Program-made: the position numbers and the translations under genes | Notes under the pieces: generated by a model | Databases searched by the model: none | What the model was told of the DNA's origin: nothing | The model's input: the letters and a program-made list of their open reading frames with translations, nothing else | NCBI GenBank assembly: GCA_023231475.1 | Contig: JALJEE010002402.1 | Coordinates: forward strand, 1-30,860 | Direction: 5' to 3' | DNA length: 30,860 nucleotides | Source of the DNA: Seison nebaliae | Lineage: Eukaryota > Rotifera > Pararotatoria > Seisonacea > Seisonidae | Shown here: positions 1 through 9,956 of the stretch, in pieces | Numbering within the stretch: position 1 is the first letter of the stretch | Layout: each line of letters begins with the position of its first letter

Positions 1-136
1 GTACGTAGGTAGGATTTCTTCAAATCTCGAAGGGAACGATGTATGATCACGAAATCGTCGACGTATGCCATAACATGCGGAAAAAAGCTGACAGTATTTT
101 CGAAGCATGCTAAAAAAAGAAAAATGAACTCTTATA
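1..136 (-). mobile_element. Reverse transcriptase fragment at window edge
   Basis: On the minus strand an open frame of about 45 codons runs off position 1. It contains the segment MAYVDDFVIIHRSL. The YVDD box preceded by a hydrophobic residue pattern is the catalytic core (motif C) of reverse transcriptases of LINE or LTR elements. An in-frame stop lies just upstream, near 135, so only a scrap of the palm domain is present unless it continues to the left. This is the only retroelement trace I see in the window. The family cannot be assigned from so short a piece, and a chance YxDD is possible. Confidence 0.35.
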
Positions 137-590
137 CAAAATTCCATGTTAATGTATGAAATATTTGTGCAGAATTTACCACTTCACTGTTTCAAATTCA
201 AATTGTCAAATTTTGAATTCGCTTATGATTAATTGTCCTTCCATTCCTTATATTATTATAATTCTTCAGAATGAATGTTTATTTTTAAAAAAATATTCTG
301 ACGAGAGATGAGACGATTATTTACAATTGTCTTGTGAGATACACCATTTTTAATATTTAGGAATATGGCACAAATAGTTTCAAGAATTAGGAATTAATTA
401 AGATTTGAGATTAGAATTTAAGTTTTTGAATTCATATTAAACTTTCAAACCTTTTAGAAGCAAGTTAAAAACATTTGAAAGAAGTCATGGTTCAGAAGAA
501 AAAGTCTTTCCTTTTTAATCGTTAGCTTAAAAGTGATTTATTGTAGGGCAAAGTCTTGTTGTTAAACTATATTAATTTTTTGAGTTTGAC
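137..590. other. AT-rich intergenic / upstream region of RRM gene
   Basis: No coding potential is evident. The region is AT-rich with T runs and presumably holds the promoter and 5' UTR of the RRM gene that starts at 591. No TATA box or other element stands out from the background. Confidence 0.4.
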
Positions 591-2813
591 ATGTACGAAC
601 AGAAAGGTGAAATCGTAGTATCCGTAGAAGGCATACCAATATATATAATGAAAGATGAGGCAACTAATTATTTCCTCGATTTATCGGATGCAGTCACAGA
701 TGTCGTTTTTAACGATGGTGATGTGGGAACAATGAAATCCGCTTCTATTCGTGTTTCAGATCGTTCTGAAGCTGAACGAATAAGAAAACATTTGAATCGA
801 AAAAATTTGATAATTGGAGGTGAACCGGTTTCTCTCGATGCCACCATGTCCGATGACGAATCATCTGAGAGTGGTGAAATATTCCATGGGAATAATATCA
901 AAAAAGAAATGAATGAGATATATGAAGATAATCAATGGATGAGATTGCAAGAGAAATCTAAGGAAAATTTGGCGGAAGACTATTTGATGTCAAGGGAACA
1001 GGAACATAATGAACTGAAGAATTCACTTCCATATGGCACTTCCGTCAATCCGGAAGAATACTCAAATGAACAGAAATGGGAAGAAGTTGGAAGAAAAATG
1101 AACATGAAACAATTGGATGACATGCATCAGATAAAAAGAGAAGATCATTATGGGAAAAATGTTAAAAGTAATGTGGTTAATGATCGTCGTCGAAGAGATT
1201 ATTCTCTTGATAATTTTAATGATAACAGAAGTAAAATTAGTATATATGATACAAATGATAATTATCGAAATAAAAATACGAGAGAAATTGTGATACCACA
1301 GAGAAAATATGGAGATCGAGAAAAAGAGAAAGAGAATGAAAATCATCAGGAGGATCTCAATCCAAATTTCTTAAGACGAAGTCGAAAAGTTAAATTGGAA
1401 GATCGACCAAATCGATTGACTGACAATGAAAGATCGCGAATGAATGAAAGAAGGAATGATGAAGAAATTAATCCACGTGAAATGAGAATGGCATTACTTC
1501 CAACTCAAACACCAAAAGTATGTGACAGTATCGTTATAAAGAATATTTCTTTAAAACATATTGCTACCGATTTCCGAAAAAGATGTCTTCAATTTGGACC
1601 TGTCTTATGTTCATTGGTTGAAATTGTCGATGACGAGGTTGGTGACTTATATTTGAAATATAAGATACCTCAAGATGCTCAAAAGGCGAAGGGAACGATC
1701 CACGGTTTATATCTTGATGGAAATAAATTGATTGTTGAAGAGAAAGAGTTTTTGTTTCGAGTTCGCACACCAGTAATGAATGTGACGTATTCTAAAATTA
1801 CAGAAATTGAATTACCGAATAGAGATCAACGACATCCGTCATCAACACGAGAAGATGTTCCAAAAACTGCTGGACGTTCAAATTATCAATCGACAACCGG
1901 TGAATTAGCACATGGATCGAGAGATGAAATTTCAGACACAAATCAAAATTCTAAAAGAAATAGACGGCCAAATAGTGAATTGGACAATTTCTCGTTAACA
2001 TCATCGATGGAGACGATTGAACCAAAATTAGTTTATAATAATTTGCTGGTGTTGAATTTAAATCCAAAAGTTTCACCAAGTCAATTATCGGATTTAATCT
2101 CGAAATATGCCACTCCAAGAAAAGACATGAGAGAAGTTTCAGCAAAATTGCCAAATGGACAACATATTCGAGCTGTTCTTCTTCGATTTAGTACATATAA
2201 AGAGGTTGAGAAAATTATGAAGTTACTGAACTTTACTGTACAATTCGATCAAGAAATTCGACTTCATGTTGTAGATTCAGATCAAGGTCCTTACCTTTTA
2301 GATTACGGGAATTTGAAAGTTTCCAATTTGCCTCGAAATATAACGAATTCTCAATTTTATCATACATTCGAACAATTTGGACCAATTCTCTCTTGCCATT
2401 TAGATGTGGATAATTTTGGTTCACAAACTGGTGTCGGTTGGATTAATTACAAAATGAAGAATGACGTTCCCGAAATACAACAAGCGATCAAAAATAAAGT
2501 AATTGGAAAGAATAAAATTAACGCCGAAATTACAGAAGACGACTATCGTTGTTTATGTTGTAGAGGTTTTGGCCATATATTTACTGACGAAACATTAACA
2601 AACTTCTTCCGTAAATTTGGAGAAATATCGGACGCTTATGTTAAATGCTCACCAGATGGTGATTCACGAGGATTCGGTTTTATCCATTTTGTACGATGTC
2701 GAGATGCTGCAACAGCAAAAGAAGTATTACATAATTCCGTCCTACCATTAACATTAACAAAGGGAATTCCAAATATAAAAATAGCAGTTGAAAGGGCAAA
2801 ATTCCAAAAATGA
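591..2813 (+). CDS. Multi-RRM RNA-binding protein
   Basis: A single uninterrupted 740-codon frame encodes a protein with several RNA recognition motifs. The best is the last, about residues 651-738, with RNP1 RGFGFIHF near 692-700. Others lie at about 311-385 (RNP2-like IVIKNISL), 482-560 (LLVLNLNP) and 571-648 (LKVSNLPR). A degenerate RRM-like fold is possible at 8-85. Residues about 90-300 form a charged, Arg/Glu/Asn-rich low-complexity linker. The two C-terminal RRMs look like those of poly(A)-binding or hnRNP proteins, but I cannot name an orthologue. RRMs bind single-stranded RNA, so a role in mRNA processing, stability or translation is inferred. The ATG at 591 is the first in frame. 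The absence of introns over 2.2 kb is unusual beside its split neighbours. Confidence 0.85.
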   Translation: MYEQKGEIVVSVEGIPIYIMKDEATNYFLDLSDAVTDVVFNDGDVGTMKSASIRVSDRSEAERIRKHLNRKNLIIGGEPVSLDATMSDDESSESGEIFHGNNIKKEMNEIYEDNQWMRLQEKSKENLAEDYLMSREQEHNELKNSLPYGTSVNPEEYSNEQKWEEVGRKMNMKQLDDMHQIKREDHYGKNVKSNVVNDRRRRDYSLDNFNDNRSKISIYDTNDNYRNKNTREIVIPQRKYGDREKEKENENHQEDLNPNFLRRSRKVKLEDRPNRLTDNERSRMNERRNDEEINPREMRMALLPTQTPKVCDSIVIKNISLKHIATDFRKRCLQFGPVLCSLVEIVDDEVGDLYLKYKIPQDAQKAKGTIHGLYLDGNKLIVEEKEFLFRVRTPVMNVTYSKITEIELPNRDQRHPSSTREDVPKTAGRSNYQSTTGELAHGSRDEISDTNQNSKRNRRPNSELDNFSLTSSMETIEPKLVYNNLLVLNLNPKVSPSQLSDLISKYATPRKDMREVSAKLPNGQHIRAVLLRFSTYKEVEKIMKLLNFTVQFDQEIRLHVVDSDQGPYLLDYGNLKVSNLPRNITNSQFYHTFEQFGPILSCHLDVDNFGSQTGVGWINYKMKNDVPEIQQAIKNKVIGKNKINAEITEDDYRCLCCRGFGHIFTDETLTNFFRKFGEISDAYVKCSPDGDSRGFGFIHFVRCRDAATAKEVLHNSVLPLTLTKGIPNIKIAVERAKFQK

Positions 2814-3133
2814 TTTTATTCGGTTTTTATAATCGAAAATCGTTTGCTAATTGTTCAGTGATTTCATTTATTTTATTTACGTTTTCTTTTCTTTTACCTT
2901 TCACATTCTGACTGATCTCGAATGTTTGAAAAAATTTTGCACTATGTTCATAAACATTTTGCGGTCGATGAAGAAAAATTGATCTTTTAAAAAACAGTTG
3001 AATATGAATCTAATGAGAAACACAAACTTCAAATATTCAATCATCAGATATTCCAATTCCGGGTGATTTGTTAAATACTTTTCATTTTCCAATTGAACGT
3101 TTATCTGTTTAACAAATTTTACAATCAATTTTC
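2814..3133. other. Convergent 3' intergenic region
   Basis: This stretch lies between the convergent RRM gene (+) and the kinase-like gene (-). It is AT-rich with ATTTTATTT runs suited to 3' UTRs and polyadenylation. A 75-codon open frame on the minus strand (2901-3128) has no recognisable features, and it lies beyond the stop of the kinase-like gene. Confidence 0.4.
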
Positions 3134-3905
3134 CTAAATAAATATTTTCTTAACTTTTTGTCTATTCAATTTTCGTTGTTCACTTTCGCTGAGAATTGAC
3201 TTCACATAATTCTTCACACTCCATGGAGTTCTCAACTCTTCGTTCGTTTCTGTCAACAATGGTGAAATATACAATGATGACTAAAAAGTGAAAATAATAA
3301 ATTTCTTAATTAAGATAAACTTGTAAATGTTCAATTTCAGTAATATCTTCTACCAATATTCTTTGTACTTTCCCCATCACTTCATTAATTTCAGTGAATG
3401 TAATAGTAAATTCTTGTAGCCATTGAACGTCTTTCGGAATTTTTAATTGTTGAGACGTTTGATGTAATCGTTCAACCATATCATCAGCATTCGTACTCAA
3501 ATAGAATCGTTGCATTGTTTGAATATCGATAGGTGATATGTAGAGCCAGTTATATTCTTTAAATCTGATTTTCTCTTGTTCCAGAATATATGGTGTTGCG
3601 ATAATCACCACAATTTGTTTATTGTTTCGTATCTCTTCCACATCGGACTTGAGAAAACCGACATATCGTTCAAAATGTCGTTCATAATAATAAACATCAT
3701 ATCGGTCGATATCATTGACAACTGATTCTTCAGTTACCAAATGTACATTAAGCGATTGTTCATTCGGATCTTCTTTTGTGACGAATTTACGAACTTCACT
3801 AAAAACTGATGGAAATCTTGTACATAATTCTTTGACTACAGTCTCCTTCCCGCCATTATCTACTCCGACGATAATAAGCGACTTAACTAAATAAGTTGAT
3901 GACAT
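3134..3905 (-). CDS. Guanylate-kinase-like P-loop protein, two exons
   Basis: I read two exons, complement(3321..3905) and complement(3134..3280). They are joined by a 40-nt intron (3281-3320) that begins GTTTAT, ends TTTTTAG and keeps phase 0. The product is 243 aa; without the splice the frame stops four codons later. Near the N-terminus, LIIVGVDNGGKETVV fits a P-loop (GxxxxGK) followed by a helix. Conserved aromatic and acidic segments and a helical lid-like region follow, as in guanylate kinase or nucleoside-phosphate kinase folds. The residue after the P-loop lysine is Glu instead of the usual Ser/Thr, so nucleotide binding may be altered and the protein may be a pseudokinase or scaffold. 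It is divergent from prohibitin, with 189 bp between start codons. The family assignment is by pattern only. Confidence 0.7.
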
Positions 3906-4094
3906 TTCCTCTCAAATTCGATACCAATAGCAACGAACAAATTCTTTTATAAAATAAAATTAGGAAAATAATATTCTCTATTTTTCCAAATTTCATATTA
4001 AACTTTTTGGCTTCAAGTCATTACATTAGTATTTCACGTTCCCTACTTAATTTTTCAATAGTCAGAAAAATTTGTTTTTTTCAACAATCGTAAA
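3906..4094. promoter_or_regulatory. Bidirectional promoter region (kinase-like / prohibitin)
   Basis: A 189-bp gap separates the start codons of two divergent genes, so it must contain both promoters and 5' UTRs if both are transcribed. It is AT-rich. No specific binding motif can be defended. Confidence 0.5.
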
Positions 4095-5060
4095 ATGGCT
4101 CAGAAATTTATGAATTCTCTTACGAAGATTGGTATCGGATTGTCGATTTTAGGTGGTGCTGCCAGTAGCATGATCTACACCGGTTCTTCATTCATTTATT
4201 TTTCGATAAAATATTTAAAATCTTTTAGTTGATGCGGGACATCGAGCAATTATTTTCGATCGAGTTCAAGGTGTAAAGGAAACTGTTATTGGAGAAGGAA
4301 CTCATTTCCTCGTTCCAATTTTACATAAACCGATTATTTTTGATATTCGAACACGACCGATTTCTGTACCATCGATTACCGGTAGTAAAGATTTACAAAA
4401 TGTCAATTTAACTTTGAGGTTATTGTATCGACCAAAATCGGCATATTTACCAAAAATTTTCAAAACACTTGGAATGGATTATGAAGAACGTGTCCTCCCT
4501 TCAATTGTTAATGAGGTTAAGAGAAATGTTTCTTTTAATTTTTTCTCATAAATTTTGCGAATTAAAAGGTCTTGAAATCAGTAGTTGCTTTATTTGATGC
4601 ATCTGAATTGATTACTCAACGTACAATGGTCTCTCATAAGATCAATGACAGTTTGACTAATCGTGCTGCACAATTCGGTATAATTTTAGATGATATTTCT
4701 TTGGTTAAAACTTTTAAGTAGTTGAAGAATATGTCATATTTTCATTTAAAGACACATCTTTCATTCGGAAGTGAATTTACGACTGCTATCGAATCGAAAC
4801 AAGTCGCACAACAAGAAGCAGAAAAGGCGAGATATCTCGTCGAGAAAGCAGAACAGACAAAGAAAGCTTCCATTATTGCAGCTGAAGGAGATGCCGAATC
4901 AGCTCTATTGATAGCGAAAGCTTTGAATGAAGCAGGAGATGGTCTTGTTGAATTGAGACGAATTGAAACAGCTGAACATATTGCCACTTCTTTATCGTCG
5001 TCAAGAAATGTTTCTTATCTTCCCCAACAAAGCAACATCTTATTGGGTGTTGGCAAATGA
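4095..5060 (+). CDS. PHB1: Prohibitin 1 homologue, with 2-nt frame break
   Basis: Four exons: 4095-4182, 4229-4515, 4569-4705 and 4752-5060, with GT-AG introns of 46, 53 and 46 nt. Prohibitin forms ring complexes with PHB2 in the mitochondrial inner membrane, acting as chaperone and scaffold. Recognisable stretches are the N-terminal hydrophobic anchor (about residues 10-30), the SPFH/band-7 core ([39 protein letters not shown]), [14 protein letters not shown] and the C-terminal coiled coil ([34 protein letters not shown]). The coding total of 821 nt is not a multiple of three. In exon 3 at 4678-4685 the read is GGTATATAATTTTAG where the family sequence (FG-[IL]-IL-DD) needs one TA fewer. As printed, the frame hits stops right there. 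This could be an assembly or read error in a TA run, or a true lesion. All other exons are intact. Confidence 0.9.
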
Positions 5061-5210
5061 ATAAAATAATTGAACTTTTTTTCTATTCTTATTTTTAATT
5101 TATTTATATGGTTATATATTTATTATAGATATATTAAAGAAAATGAGAAGCAGATAAAATTTTATGAGATATACAAAAATATGTTTAAAATTATTCTAGA
5201 AGAAATTTTA

Positions 5211-6980
5211 TTATAATGAAATTAAATCAATTTCATCTTTCGTTTTTGATTCAGTTGTTGTAGAATCAACACGATTTAATTGTTGAAGATATAATTTATT
5301 CTTTTTCAATTCCGCTACAAACGGATTCGCTATATTTGGAGAGAAGCGTGGATTCATCGATGATTTCTTTATAACAAAAGGATCGTCATGACGACTGTTG
5401 ATTGATGATGAACTTGAATTCTTTTGAGGTTCGGAAAGAGGCGGAATCAGAAATGATGGAAATGAATTAGGAGATGAGGAAGGAGTTTGATTGAGACATG
5501 ATGAAAATGATGGCAGTTCCATATTATTAAAATTCAAGTCATCATAAATATGCTGCTGAATTTGTGATTGGTCTTCGACCCCAATTACGGATAATGGCAT
5601 AGGAGACATACGAGATAACGGCAATTTCCTATTGTCTAATAATGATGGCATTGTCTCGTAAGTAGAAGTGGGAATTGCTTCTTGTTTGAATATGGAAATA
5701 AGGTTGTTTTTCGTTGTTTTTAATGTATCGATGTGATGGAGAACTATATTCTTCAATTCACTTCCATTATTGTCATTGAAATGACTTTGATATTGATAGA
5801 AGAATCTTTCAAATGATTGAGCTCGAATTAAAACATTCTCATAAAACCGTTTCAGATCTTTTACTTTGATATTAACGATTAATTGACGAATATCTAAATT
5901 GGGCGACTGAACTACTATCCTTTTCCATTCAGTCAGAACGCTTAATTGAAATTGATAAAAACTCACATAAAATAGATTGTTTGTTAACGTCACTTCTCCT
6001 AACGATCGTTCCAGTGTCGTTATTAATCGATTTGGTATAAATTCCAATCCGTCATCTACTTTAGTTTCAATGATTAAATTCTCCACTGGTGTATCACAAT
6101 TAATTACAACGACATCACTCAAATCTTCTTTCCTCTTTAATTCATTATAAAATGATATATGAGTCCCTATTACATATGGCATCGGTGCTGATATGAAACG
6201 TATAAGATTATATGGAAGTAATGGAATGAATAATCCAGACCATTCCAATGGATATAGTAATTTAATTGCAGCATAGGCACATCCCGTATATATATCAGGT
6301 CTATGTGATACGAATAATAATCGTCTTTCGTTGAGGAGATAACTGAAAATTCTTATAATATTTTTCACTCCCAATTGAAATAGAACTGCCAAATTCGGTG
6401 CGGAAACTGATGGAAAATATGGTTCGATGCAATTAGTTGCTTTGCAACACATTTTATCCGATGGATATGAAAAATATATGTTGTCCACATAGTATATGTC
6501 CGAACTCAAATTGGTTGAAACGTTATATAATAAATCCAAACAGAGTAATCGATAATTGACACTTCTCTTCAATTCTTCCAACTCATCTCTCGATAACTTA
6601 TCACTACAATGTTCATTCACATGTAACTCAGGTAATTGTCTTAAAATGGAGAAGAAAGCATTGGTCCAAAGATGAGGTGAAATAAATACAACAACATTCT
6701 GATGTTGTTGGTACGATCGACAATATACATGTAATCGAGAACCGTCTTCTTCTGTCAAGGAGAACATGAAGAAGAAACCGTCAATTGGCATCATATGTCC
6801 AGGAAAAATGAATTCTCCTAATTTATCGATCAATTCATTGTTCGTAAAAGCATTAGGGAAAACGAATGCCAATGTTGGATGTTGATCATTCTCACGAAAT
6901 TTGACTAATTGAAGAAAACTGATAAACAGATTATTCTTATTTGGTTTGTTCATTTTATCTACAATTGTTATGTGATTCAA
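5211..6980 (-). CDS. DENN-domain Rab GEF, connecdenn (DENND1)-like
   Basis: A 589-codon uninterrupted frame. The N-terminal third carries the upstream DENN segment (HPTLAFVFPNAF, then a stretch reading FFFMFSLTEEDGSRLHVYC). The core DENN follows at about 195-300, with IIRIFSYLLNERRLLFVS, then LYPLEWSGLFIPLLP and SAPMPYVIG, all hallmarks of DENN modules. A dDENN-like helical part extends to about 400. DENN proteins activate Rab GTPases; the DENND1 family activates Rab35 in endocytosis. The Ser/Pro-rich tail contains HDDPFV (DPF, AP-2 ear type) near residue 530 and ANPFVAEL (NPF, EH-domain type) near 553, which fits an endocytic connecdenn. Initiation could be at Met1 or at Met10. It converges on prohibitin across 150 bp. 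Confidence 0.88.
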   Translation of the reverse strand: MNHITIVDKMNKPNKNNLFISFLQLVKFRENDQHPTLAFVFPNAFTNNELIDKLGEFIFPGHMMPIDGFFFMFSLTEEDGSRLHVYCRSYQQHQNVVVFISPHLWTNAFFSILRQLPELHVNEHCSDKLSRDELEELKRSVNYRLLCLDLLYNVSTNLSSDIYYVDNIYFSYPSDKMCCKATNCIEPYFPSVSAPNLAVLFQLGVKNIIRIFSYLLNERRLLFVSHRPDIYTGCAYAAIKLLYPLEWSGLFIPLLPYNLIRFISAPMPYVIGTHISFYNELKRKEDLSDVVVINCDTPVENLIIETKVDDGLEFIPNRLITTLERSLGEVTLTNNLFYVSFYQFQLSVLTEWKRIVVQSPNLDIRQLIVNIKVKDLKRFYENVLIRAQSFERFFYQYQSHFNDNNGSELKNIVLHHIDTLKTTKNNLISIFKQEAIPTSTYETMPSLLDNRKLPLSRMSPMPLSVIGVEDQSQIQQHIYDDLNFNNMELPSFSSCLNQTPSSSPNSFPSFLIPPLSEPQKNSSSSSINSRHDDPFVIKKSSMNPRFSPNIANPFVAELKKNKLYLQQLNRVDSTTTESKTKDEIDLISL

Positions 6981-7965
6981 TGTTGAATATTCGATGATTC
7001 CAGAAGCATTAAATAGAAATTAAAGTAAATAAATTAATCATAAATTTATGTCAAACAATCCTTTACATTTACACGTTGTGAATGACGATGACACATTGGC
7101 TCCCCTTTTCTGTCTTTAACACTAGAAAAATTATTTCCTTATTGTTTATCTTCCAGATTGTTATTTTAAAAAGTAGATGAATAAAATCTTCCCCTAAACA
7201 AATCAAAGTAAAATAATTTCATGCTTAGAAAATATCTAAAATTTTCGTATTCCCCACAATTTTTAATTTAAGCTTAACATATCTAATAATATAATCATAA
7301 TACATTCAAGCTTAACACGTCTGTACAGAGTGTGTATTTCTGTCATTTGTTTCCAATGAAATTGTTCGATTTCATTTAATGTGGCGTAACGATGAACTAT
7401 TACCATATTCATCAATTAATGAAGGATGATAAGAAGATTTCATAATGAAAAGAATATACAGTTCTTTTACGACTTCCATTTCCTCACATGTCAAATTGAG
7501 AGGAAATGTAATAACATTTGAGAAGATATTGGTAAGAAGAGACTGTTTCAGTCAAGATTAATTGGAAATGTGTGAATAATAGAGAATGAATTGAAGAGAA
7601 TAGAAAAATCGAATGAATCATGCTGAAGATAAAAATTTATCGTGAAGAAACATAGAAATTATTTTCATGAAATATTTAGAAAATTTATTTAATTTTATTT
7701 GTGTCATTTCATTGAATTTGATCCATATATTTAATGATGATTCACGACGTGAATGATTAATTCATTAAATCTTATTTTCCCTTCTTTCAATTTCTAATTT
7801 AATTATAGAATTATGTATATATCGGAAATTCAACGTACAAACTAATCTTTCCTAAATTCAACTTAAATATCAATCATCTTCTTTCCATCTCATTTCTCCT
7901 CTACCATATTTCTCTAATAGATTAATTATTGTTATCGATTCTTATCTCTAACACTCAAAGAAATT
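6981..7965. promoter_or_regulatory. Intergenic region between divergent DENN and LIM genes
   Basis: Nearly 1 kb of AT-rich DNA between two divergently transcribed genes, with no exon I can support. It presumably holds both promoters. Short direct runs such as the repeated AAGCTTAACA near 7270-7317 (AAGCTTAACATATCTA and AAGCTTAACACGTCTG) are visible but have no assigned role. Confidence 0.45.
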
Positions 7966-8747
7966 ATGCCGTTCACTTGGGTAAAACCTGAGAAATGTCC
8001 TAAATGTAGTAAAACAGTGTATAAGGCAGAAGGTGTGAACATTTTGGGAAGGTTGACTCATCGATTTTGTGTGAAATGTGCTGAATGTAACAAATTATTA
8101 GAAATTGGTAAATTTGTTGATCACAATGACAATATTTATTGTCGTACATGTTACAGTCGATCATATGGTCCAGCTGGAGTATCAGCTGGTATCGTTTATG
8201 GTCGATCGGATGAAACGGAAATAAAAGAAAATGTTCCCAATAAAAGTCCCATTTACACCGCTAGAATTGATGACAAACCAAAAATTCAGAATCATTATAC
8301 AATCAATAATAATTATCGTTTCCAACCAAATCGATCTACAATTCAAGCACAACATCCCACCGAAATCCAACGCGTTCAAAATAGTAAAGCAAGAATCATC
8401 AGTTCATTTCAACAAGCTCAAAGAAACATTTGTCCTCGATGCAACAAAGTTGTGTATTTGGCGGAGCAGATAGTAGCAATTAACAAAGTTATTCATATTT
8501 CATTTTTTTCTCTCATTCGTCCTCGAAATAGACTTGGCATAAACTATGTTTGAAATGTAAAAGTTGCAACAGATCGTTAACTTGTGGGGATTTCTGTGAC
8601 AAAGATAACGAAATTTTCTGTAAAGGTTTTATTTTTATTTCTATTTAAATATCATTTCTCCGATTAGTTTGTTATCGTCGATCATGGGGACCCAAGGGAG
8701 TCGGTGTAGGTATCGGTGCTGGAATTTTATCTACCGAATGTTTATAA
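7966..8747 (+). CDS. Two-LIM-domain protein, CRP/MLP-like
   Basis: Three exons: 7966-8487, 8532-8625 and 8668-8747, with introns of 44 and 42 nt. The product is 231 aa. LIM1 is at about residues 11-64: CPKC, then RFCVKCAEC and the final YCRTCYSRSYGPAG. LIM2 starts at CPRCNKVVYLAEQ (about residue 154), continues across the first splice into WHKLCLKCKSC and ends FCKVCYRRSWGPKG. Each LIM domain is followed by a glycine-rich GP(A/K)GV tail, the signature of the cysteine-rich/muscle LIM protein family. These proteins scaffold actin-associated complexes at muscle Z-discs and in nuclei. The two domains are separated by a polar linker of about 85 residues. Without splicing, LIM2 would be lost after VAINKV, so the splice at 8488 is well supported. 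Confidence 0.9.
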
Positions 8748-9164
8748 AGAAATAAACTAATTTTCAATCTCGCTTATTTTCGAATTTTATTTATGAACCA
8801 AATTTATTATGATTTTTTAATTTTTCGTTATAATTTTTTGATGTTATAATATTAAAAGATATAAATTTTCCGTTTAAAAATGTGAAATTAATGTAAGCTA
8901 TTTTCGAATGAGGAATTAGTTACTCAATTAGAAAGTTTTAAGAAAAATTGTGAAATAATTGGAGAAGGAAGGGAGTGTCTCTTTTTGAAATGAAACAAAC
9001 AGCTTATCATTTAAAGGGAATTAATTGCGTAATTTCTGAAACGATATAAATAATTGAAAGAAATAGAATAAGAATAGTTTTGATGACGAGTATGATCGTT
9101 ACTTATATCAGTGTGATTTCTCTAATTGTTCGAGTGTTTTTCTTTTTTTCATTTCGTCACAAAG
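8748..9164. other. Intergenic region between LIM gene and MBF1
   Basis: 417 bp of AT-rich sequence between tandem + strand genes. It contains the LIM 3' UTR and the MBF1 promoter. No exon, RNA gene or repeat is supported. A pyrimidine tract (TTTTTCTTTTTTTC) lies just before the MBF1 start. Confidence 0.4.
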
Positions 9165-9706
9165 ATGAGTTACAGAGATGTTGCAAACGAACCGATTACA
9201 TATATCGGAGGTCGTCCTCTCGGCAATCGAAATGGTGTTCTTAAAACCAACAAAGTTTCCATTCTTCAAAAACATTAGAATTGTCTAAATTATTTTGAAG
9301 GAAATAGCAACTGCTCAACGAAGTGGTCAATTAGATTCAAATCGAAAATGTTTTTTTTCCCTAACTATCATCTTTTAATTCAATCCATTATTTAGTTAAT
9401 GCTGGAGGCAATACTCAACACAATACGGGAATGAATGCTTCCAAGTTAGATAATGAGACGGATGTCCAACGACATAAACACGTGGCTAAAGACGTTGCAC
9501 AAACGATTGCTAAAGTACGAACTCAATTGGGCATGACACAGAAGGAATTGGCGACCAAATGTAATGAGAAGCCAACAGTCATTCACAGCTATGAATCAGG
9601 AAGCGCAATTCCAAATGTTCAAGTTTTATGTAAAATGGAACGTATTCTCAAAGTTAAATTACGAGGGAAAGACATTGGCACTCCCTTCGCCTCAAAGAAG
9701 AAATAA
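9165..9706 (+). CDS. EDF1: Multiprotein bridging factor 1 (EDF1) homologue
   Basis: Three exons: 9165-9254, 9301-9349 and 9396-9706, with 46-nt introns. The product is 149 aa, the usual size for the family. The N-terminal MBF1 region covers exons 1-2, with a conserved LKTNK before EIATAQRSGQ. Next comes NASKLDNETD. The helix-turn-helix (Cro/C1-type) domain is in exon 3: VRTQLGMTQKELATKCNEKP, then YESGSAIPN and LRGKDIG near the end. MBF1/EDF1 bridges transcription activators to TBP and also binds collided ribosomes. The junction at 9349/9396 creates a Phe where most homologues have Trp. It converges with eS26, with 250 bp between stop codons. Confidence 0.95.
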
Positions 9707-9956
9707 TTTGAATTATTTTAAATCATCAAATCAACACTAAATGAATAAACATTTCATAACAATTAATCATTACTTTTGATAAATAAATTTCTTTGTTCTC
9801 ATCAATTATTAATTCTGACACTATTCGATTACATATATTTTAATTTTAAAAAATGATTATTATTTTTTTCAAAAAAGAAACATGAAGAGAATTAATGGCT
9901 CCATTAATTTGAAGGAAATTTATTTATTTTTCAAATTAGAACATCGAACTAAAAGA

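Noticed and set aside
4678-4692. A 14-nt intron (GTATATAATTTTAG) that would restore the prohibitin frame
   Set aside because: Far shorter than the other introns here (40 nt and more), and it would delete four conserved residues. A TA slip explains the data better.
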